From Halodesulfovibrio spirochaetisodalis (GTDB taxonomy: Bacteria > Desulfobacterota > Desulfovibrionia > Desulfovibrionales > Desulfovibrionaceae), in contig NZ_JXMS01000002.1 in assembly GCF_001672295.1 (NCBI RefSeq), forward strand, positions 162,615 through 226,614: a DNA stretch of 64,000 nucleotides. The letters are read 5' to 3'. Made by a program: the position numbers and the translations under genes. A model generated the notes under the pieces. It had not been told where the DNA came from and made no database searches. It saw only the letters and a program-made list of their open reading frames with translations. Shown one piece after another: positions 59,987 to 64,000 of this stretch; position 1 is the first letter of the stretch; every line of letters starts with the position of its first letter.

Positions 59987-61183
59987 TTATGAACAGGTAC
60001 AAGGACGCTTAGGAGCTTCTGCCCCTTCTTCGTCTTTATACGGAGAAATCTCGCGCAGACGTTTGATGATTTCTGGAAGCTCTTTGAGCACTATTTTGAT
60101 CTCTTTATCGTCATTGAAACGGGAGAGTGAGAAACGGATAGAGCCGTGTGCATATGTAAACGGCACGCCCATAGCGCGGAGTACATGGGAAGGTTCCAGA
60201 CTGCCGGATGTGCAGGCAGAGCCGGAGCTGGCGGCAATTTCAAATCCATCCATCATAAGCAGGATAGCTTCACCTTCAACATGTTTGAACGAAATGTTGG
60301 TGGTGTTAGGAAGTCTGCTTTCGGTATCACCGTTAATGATGGACTCAGGAATTGCTTTGAGAAGCCCTTTTTCAAGTGTGTCGCGCATGTGCTTAACACC
60401 GGTGTTCTCAATTTCCATGCTGAGCTGGGCAAGTTCCGCTGCTTTACCGAGACCCACAATGGATGCAGTGTTCTCAGTGCCCGCACGACGCCCGTGTTCC
60501 TGATGCCCGCCACGCATATGCGGACGGAAGGTAGCACCTTTGCGGACGTACAGAGCACCAATGCCTTTAGGGCCGTGAATCTTGTGGCCGGAAAGGGAGA
60601 GGTAGTCAACAGGCAGCGTTTCAAGGTTGATCGGGATTTTACCCACAGCCTGAACTGCATCTGTATGGAGCATTACGCCACGCTCTTTTACGATCTTGGC
60701 GATTTCATGCATCGGGAAGATAACGCCTGTTTCGCTGTTCGCATACATGATGGTCACAAGGGCGGTATCCGGACGCAGAGCTGCACGGAGTTCTTCAAGG
60801 TCAAGCAGACCTTTTTCGTCGACTCCGAGGTATGTGATATCGTAGCCGCGCTGTTCAAGATGGCGGCATACATTAAGAATAGCTGGGTGCTCAACACGTG
60901 TGGTGATGAGGTGTTTTTTACCCGGCTGTGCTTCAAGTGCAGAGTAAATAGCTGTGTTGTCGCTTTCTGTACCGCCAGCGGTAAAGATGATTTCATCAGG
61001 CTGTGCGTTTAATAAAGACGCAAGCTGATGGCGAGCTCTAGCAATATGTGAACTGACCTGACCACCAAATTTGTGCATACTGGAAGGGTTGCCGTAGTAA
61101 TCAGTAAGGAACGGCATCATTTCCTTAAGCACTAGGGGGTCGATCTTTGTGGTCGCGTTGTTGTCGAAATAAATTGTTGTCAC
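59987..61183 (-). CDS. nifS: Cysteine desulfurase NifS
   Basis: PLP enzyme of 398 residues that removes sulfur from cysteine for iron-sulfur cluster assembly. It begins TIYFDNNATTKIDPLV; the cofactor lysine is in SLSGHKIHGPKGIGALY and the catalytic cysteine in SSGSACTSGSLEPSHVL. Its start overlaps the nifU stop by 4 bases, so the two are translationally coupled. In bacteria without other nif genes nearby, such a pair is the general cluster-assembly system. Confidence 0.96.
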   Translation of the reverse strand: MTTIYFDNNATTKIDPLVLKEMMPFLTDYYGNPSSMHKFGGQVSSHIARARHQLASLLNAQPDEIIFTAGGTESDNTAIYSALEAQPGKKHLITTRVEHPAILNVCRHLEQRGYDITYLGVDEKGLLDLEELRAALRPDTALVTIMYANSETGVIFPMHEIAKIVKERGVMLHTDAVQAVGKIPINLETLPVDYLSLSGHKIHGPKGIGALYVRKGATFRPHMRGGHQEHGRRAGTENTASIVGLGKAAELAQLSMEIENTGVKHMRDTLEKGLLKAIPESIINGDTESRLPNTTNISFKHVEGEAILLMMDGFEIAASSGSACTSGSLEPSHVLRAMGVPFTYAHGSIRFSLSRFNDDKEIKIVLKELPEIIKRLREISPYKDEEGAEAPKRPCTCS

Positions 61184-62028
61184 TGCGATACCTCCACAAC
61201 GGTGAGTTCTGGTTCAACCTGTTCTTGCAATGCCTTTTCCACAACATTCTTCAGGGTAAGCTGGCTGGACGGGCAGCTGGTGCACATGCCACGGAGCGCA
61301 ACTTTTACGGTGTGCCCTTCAATGTCGATAAGCTCGACATCGCCGCCATCCTGTTTCAGGCGCGGACGGACTTCTTCGTTAAGAACTTTCATGACAAGCT
61401 GCATGCGTTCGATGTTTGAGAGAGTCGGACGTGCAGCAGGTTCCGGCACTTCGCATGCAGCAACCTTGCCTGTTGCTTCATCGATGAGGCGCTGGATGTC
61501 ATCAACACATTTACCGCAGCCGCCGCCGGCTTTGGTGTAGTGTGTAACTTCTTCCACGGTAGTCAGGCCGTTTTCTTCAACAGCACGCAGGATCTGTTCG
61601 TCGGTAACACCAAAACAATGGCAAATAATGGTGCCTTCGTGATCGTGGAGTTCAATCGGTTCACCGCGGTAGGTTTTTATCGCAACTTCTAAAGCTTCCT
61701 GCCCCATGACAGAGCAGTGCATTTTTTCTTCAGGAAGACCGCCGAGGTAGTCAGCGATTTCTTTGTTAGTAATTTTTTCTGCTTCTTCAAGGGTTTTTCC
61801 TTTGAGCAGCTCGGTAAGAGCAGAGGAAGAAGCAATAGCGCTGGCGCATCCGAAGGTCTGGAATTTTGCGTCAACGATACGGTCATTTTCATCTATATCA
61901 AGGAAGAGCTTAAGAGCGTCACCGCATGCAAGGCTACCAACCTCGCCAATTGCGCTTGCGTTTTTAATCTCACCCACATTTCTAGGATTCAGGAAGTGCT
62001 CGCGCACTTTGTCAGTATATTCCCACAT
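61180..62028 (-). CDS. nifU: Iron-sulfur cluster scaffold NifU
   Basis: Three-domain scaffold of 282 residues. The N-terminal IscU-like domain (about 1-125) has the three conserved cysteines in GSLACGD, FQTFGCASA and KMHCSVMG. The middle 2Fe-2S ferredoxin-like domain (about 133-185) has IICHCFGV and GGGCGKCVDD. The C-terminal NifU domain (about 207-280) carries MCTSCPSSQ. It receives sulfur from NifS and passes clusters to target proteins. Ribosome site GGAGG. It leads the nifU-nifS unit, probably continued into cysK-cysE. Confidence 0.96.
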   Translation of the reverse strand: MWEYTDKVREHFLNPRNVGEIKNASAIGEVGSLACGDALKLFLDIDENDRIVDAKFQTFGCASAIASSSALTELLKGKTLEEAEKITNKEIADYLGGLPEEKMHCSVMGQEALEVAIKTYRGEPIELHDHEGTIICHCFGVTDEQILRAVEENGLTTVEEVTHYTKAGGGCGKCVDDIQRLIDEATGKVAACEVPEPAARPTLSNIERMQLVMKVLNEEVRPRLKQDGGDVELIDIEGHTVKVALRGMCTSCPSSQLTLKNVVEKALQEQVEPELTVVEVSQ

Positions 62029-62239
62029 TACATGTATCCTCCGGATTCAGTTCAAAAGTATTGTGAGCGCATCTTGCAGTATAGTAATGCGAATGGACTT
62101 AGGGAAGGGGCAAACGCATTTTTTTTTAAGATGGCACGTAAAATCTTGTGAATGCTACCGGCGCTCAACTGCAATATCGGTCTTACTCAGCATATACGAG
62201 CAGGTGCGAAAAGCAGACTATATTTTTGCCTGCAACGGA

Positions 62240-63235
62240 TTAAATAACACTGTTTCCGCTTAGGATTCGGATAAACCGCCTGAAAACATTCATATCAATC
62301 TGAGTAGCCATTTCTTCTTTCATTATACGGAGTGTTCGGAAGGCATCTGTCCCTTCTGAATAAGGACGTGTAGAACGAATAGCGTCGTAAATGTCTGCTA
62401 TTGTGACCGCTCGTACCGGAAGGGGGATGTCTTCGTCCTTCAGCCCGCATGGATAGCCTGAACCATCAAGTTTTTCGTGATGGAACAGGATGCAGTTGAG
62501 GGCATCTTGAGAAAGAGGCAGACTGGCACAGATTCCGGCACCATGCACGGGGTGAGTATTGATATACTGGCGTTCCACCGTACTCAGTTTTCCGGGTTTG
62601 GTAAGAATTGCTTCTGGTATTTTTTTCTTACCAATATCGTGCAGAATGGCACCCAGCCCGAATTGAACGAGATCTCGTTCTTCGAATCCGTAGGTCTGCA
62701 AAATGAGTTGTGAGTATACGAAAACGTGGAGTGAGTGCGAATACGTCTGATAATCATGCGCAATAATAGAGCCCATGGTTTGCAGAGAATTCTCCAGAGT
62801 AAGGAAGCTGACCCCTTTGGTTACAAACTCGAAGACTCGGTCGAATGTACCTCTGTCGAGACTGGGAGGAAGCTCACCTGTGAAAATTTCTTCAACAATT
62901 TCAAGAGACGTTTCGTAAAAAATTTGTGCACGTGCCGGTCGCGGGATGCTTTCGTCAAGAAGCGTTTCGCCGAGATGTGTTACTAAGTGCTCAAAAAACT
63001 CAGGACGTTGATCTCGTCTGATGTACACACTTTTACGTCCATTATTGAGCAGGATAGTTTCGTGGTGTTCTGTAAAGCTGTCACCAGCTTTGGCATACAG
63101 TGCAAATGTGTCGTCACACCGAATGTAAATGTCAAAATTACCACGGTTCGAACGCAAAGCCAGAGAAGGCAAGACGGGAAAAAAGTCGTGCGACAGTTCC
63201 TCTAAAAGAGGTGCTTGGGGAACAGCTTGTGTCAT
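62240..63235 (-). CDS. HD-GYP domain phosphodiesterase with N-terminal sensor-like domain
   Basis: A 331-residue protein. The N-terminal half (about 1-140) is a DUF3391-like domain, with FDIYIRCDDTFALYAKAG at about residues 34-51. The C-terminal HD-GYP domain (about 155-325) is complete: LGAILHDIGKKKIP, THPVHGAGI, LFHHEKLDGSGYPCGL and VRAVTIADIYDAI. It should hydrolyse cyclic di-GMP. It is the second HD-GYP protein in the window; unlike the first, it has an N-terminal domain of its own. Single gene. Confidence 0.9.
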   Translation of the reverse strand: MTQAVPQAPLLEELSHDFFPVLPSLALRSNRGNFDIYIRCDDTFALYAKAGDSFTEHHETILLNNGRKSVYIRRDQRPEFFEHLVTHLGETLLDESIPRPARAQIFYETSLEIVEEIFTGELPPSLDRGTFDRVFEFVTKGVSFLTLENSLQTMGSIIAHDYQTYSHSLHVFVYSQLILQTYGFEERDLVQFGLGAILHDIGKKKIPEAILTKPGKLSTVERQYINTHPVHGAGICASLPLSQDALNCILFHHEKLDGSGYPCGLKDEDIPLPVRAVTIADIYDAIRSTRPYSEGTDAFRTLRIMKEEMATQIDMNVFRRFIRILSGNSVI

Positions 63236-63313
63236 TACCTGATATAGCCCGTGTAGTTACAGCACTGATGGTACAGACATGAGTTGCCCAGCTTTGCCCG
63301 GGGAAGGAGAAAG

Positions 63314-63481
63314 ATGTTCATGCGACTTGAACAAGGGGAATTTGATCGTATCGCTTATGTTTGTACTGTCGTAAGTGTGCTTAAGTTAGAACGCTCTCAC
63401 ATGCGTGTTGCTTACCGTCTGACTGTTATACGCTGCCGGGGAGACGCTGTAATAACGGGTGGTATAGCATCAGGTTTGTGA
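63314..63481 (+). CDS. Possible small protein, 55 residues
   Basis: Not recognised. The frame starts MFMRLEQGEFDRIAYVC behind a good AAGGAG site and stays open for 55 codons. Composition is basic and mixed, without a membrane segment. It is divergent from the HD-GYP gene. The ribosome site is the main support; the short length leaves real doubt. Confidence 0.4.
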   Translation: MFMRLEQGEFDRIAYVCTVVSVLKLERSHMRVAYRLTVIRCRGDAVITGGIASGL

Positions 63482-63497
63482 GCATCATTTGCCTGTT

Positions 63498-63520
63498 CCT
63501 TTGCTGTGTAGCAAAGGGGG
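63498..63520 (+). terminator. Hairpin after the small frame
   Basis: CCTTTGCT and AGCAAAGG form an 8-bp stem with a GTGT loop. GGGGCTTC follows rather than a T run, so it is a weak terminator at best. Confidence 0.4.
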
Positions 63521-63905
63521 GCTTCAATTATTCATACTTTTTATCTATGCGCGTCAGCACATAGCTACGCTACAAGGTTGTAAAATTTAGCATGCATTTT
63601 TAAGACGTATTTGTTGCAAAACAACGTTAAAAAAAGCAGCAAATTTTATGAGCAGCACTTTTTTTGATTAATCTTTATTGGAGGTTAAATTACAAAAAAA
63701 GCAATTGCATGTTGCGCTAACTTTGATGGTTTGTCACGAGGAAAGTGTTGTAATGCGTAAAAAATGTTTCAAAATTGAAATAGATTAGCATGGTCTTAAA
63801 GAATAAAAAAACAAGTATTAGTGTAAAGTAACTGTTTTCTATTTTTTATTGATTGTAAATACTAACAAGAGTGTAGTTTAAAAATATCGAAAAGGTTGTT
63901 TATGT
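63521..63905. other. AT-rich gene-free tail
   Basis: About 385 bases, very AT-rich, with poly-A and poly-T runs and no coding frame. It probably is the upstream control region of a gene beyond the right edge. Confidence 0.5.
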
Positions 63906-63925
63906 GTTGTTTACGCGTAAACAAC
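63906..63925. promoter_or_regulatory. Perfect 20-bp palindrome, probable operator
   Basis: GTTGTTTACG and CGTAAACAAC form a perfect 20-base palindrome with no spacer. Its position about 75 bases before the right edge, followed by another inverted repeat (GACAAT/ATTGTC, 63944-63961), suggests a regulator binding site for the next gene. The style fits LacI-type or similar regulators. Confidence 0.5.
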
Positions 63926-63943
63926 TTTATATTTAGCAGTGGT

Positions 63944-63961
63944 GACAATATTTACATTGTC
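63944..63961. promoter_or_regulatory. Inverted repeat near the right edge
   Basis: GACAAT and ATTGTC are separated by 6 bases, 18 bases after the perfect palindrome. It could be a second operator. Confidence 0.35.
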
Positions 63962-64000
63962 TATTTTGTGAAAGATAAAGAAAAAGATGCTGAGGATGGC

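Noticed and set aside
63968..64000. Start of a gene at the right edge (GTG AAA GAT..)
   Set aside because: Only 11 codons are visible and no ribosome site precedes the GTG, so a start cannot be claimed.

Overview
The window looks like chromosomal DNA of a marine, anaerobic sulfate-reducing deltaproteobacterium of the Desulfovibrio/Halodesulfovibrio type. This is inferred from gene content and style: a DcrA-like heme-c chemoreceptor next to a tetraheme cytochrome, NifU/NifS rather than Isc, GlnS beside its tRNA, a fused CobA-HemD, and the small GC-rich palindromic repeats common in Desulfovibrio genomes. No sequence comparison could be run. There is no rRNA, CRISPR, complete prophage or insertion sequence.

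Layout. 1-2.2 kb: livH and livJ of a branched-chain amino acid ABC transporter. 2.7-5.1 kb: glnS, tRNA-Gln(CTG), a large imperfect palindrome and tRNA-Glu(TTC). 5.5-7.2 kb: an unrecognised secreted protein made of two tandem copies with EF-hand-like motifs. 8.4-10 kb: L-serine dehydratase. 10.3-12.7 kb: a histidine-rich small protein, a PAS-GGDEF cyclase and an HD-GYP protein. 13.0-17.9 kb: an accessory cluster of small membrane and HMA-like proteins around an unusual P1B ATPase, with a Fur-box-like site; it resembles ferrosome (fez) clusters. 18.1-20.1 kb: arsR, acr3 and a DUF190 gene with three copies of one operator. 20.3-27.7 kb: a SulP permease, prepilin peptidase and several transporters. 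27.8-28.4 kb: a probable decayed gene. 29.1-32.9 kb: a basic amino acid antiporter and an arginine-type decarboxylase. 33-35.5 kb: an ADP-forming acyl-CoA synthetase. 35.9-37 kb: a second arsenic locus (arsR, arsC) and a tiny lipoprotein. 37.2-42.3 kb: YitT, a LysE exporter divergent from a MocR regulator, TadZ and a 56-residue membrane protein. 42.6-45.2 kb: the cytochrome and heme-MCP pair behind a sigma-28-like promoter. 46.3-46.4 kb: a tandem glycine riboswitch with no evident target gene. 46.6-51.8 kb: tgt, stomatin/NfeD, an AsmA-like protein and a BPL_N protein. 51.9-57.7 kb: valS, cobA-hemD and a UDP-glucuronate decarboxylase, separated by dispersed palindromic repeats. 58.0-62.0 kb: cysE, cysK, nifS and nifU. 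62.2-63.2 kb: a second HD-GYP protein. The last 0.8 kb is AT-rich and ends with a perfect 20-bp palindrome.

How parts work together. nifU-nifS and cysK-cysE link cysteine synthesis to iron-sulfur assembly. Two separate arsenic loci supply sensing, reduction and efflux. The antiporter-decarboxylase pair is a typical acid-resistance module. The 13-18 kb cluster is the best candidate for an unusual system, probably iron storage or compartmentalisation. Several gene-free stretches carry well-formed hairpins with terminators and may encode undescribed RNAs.
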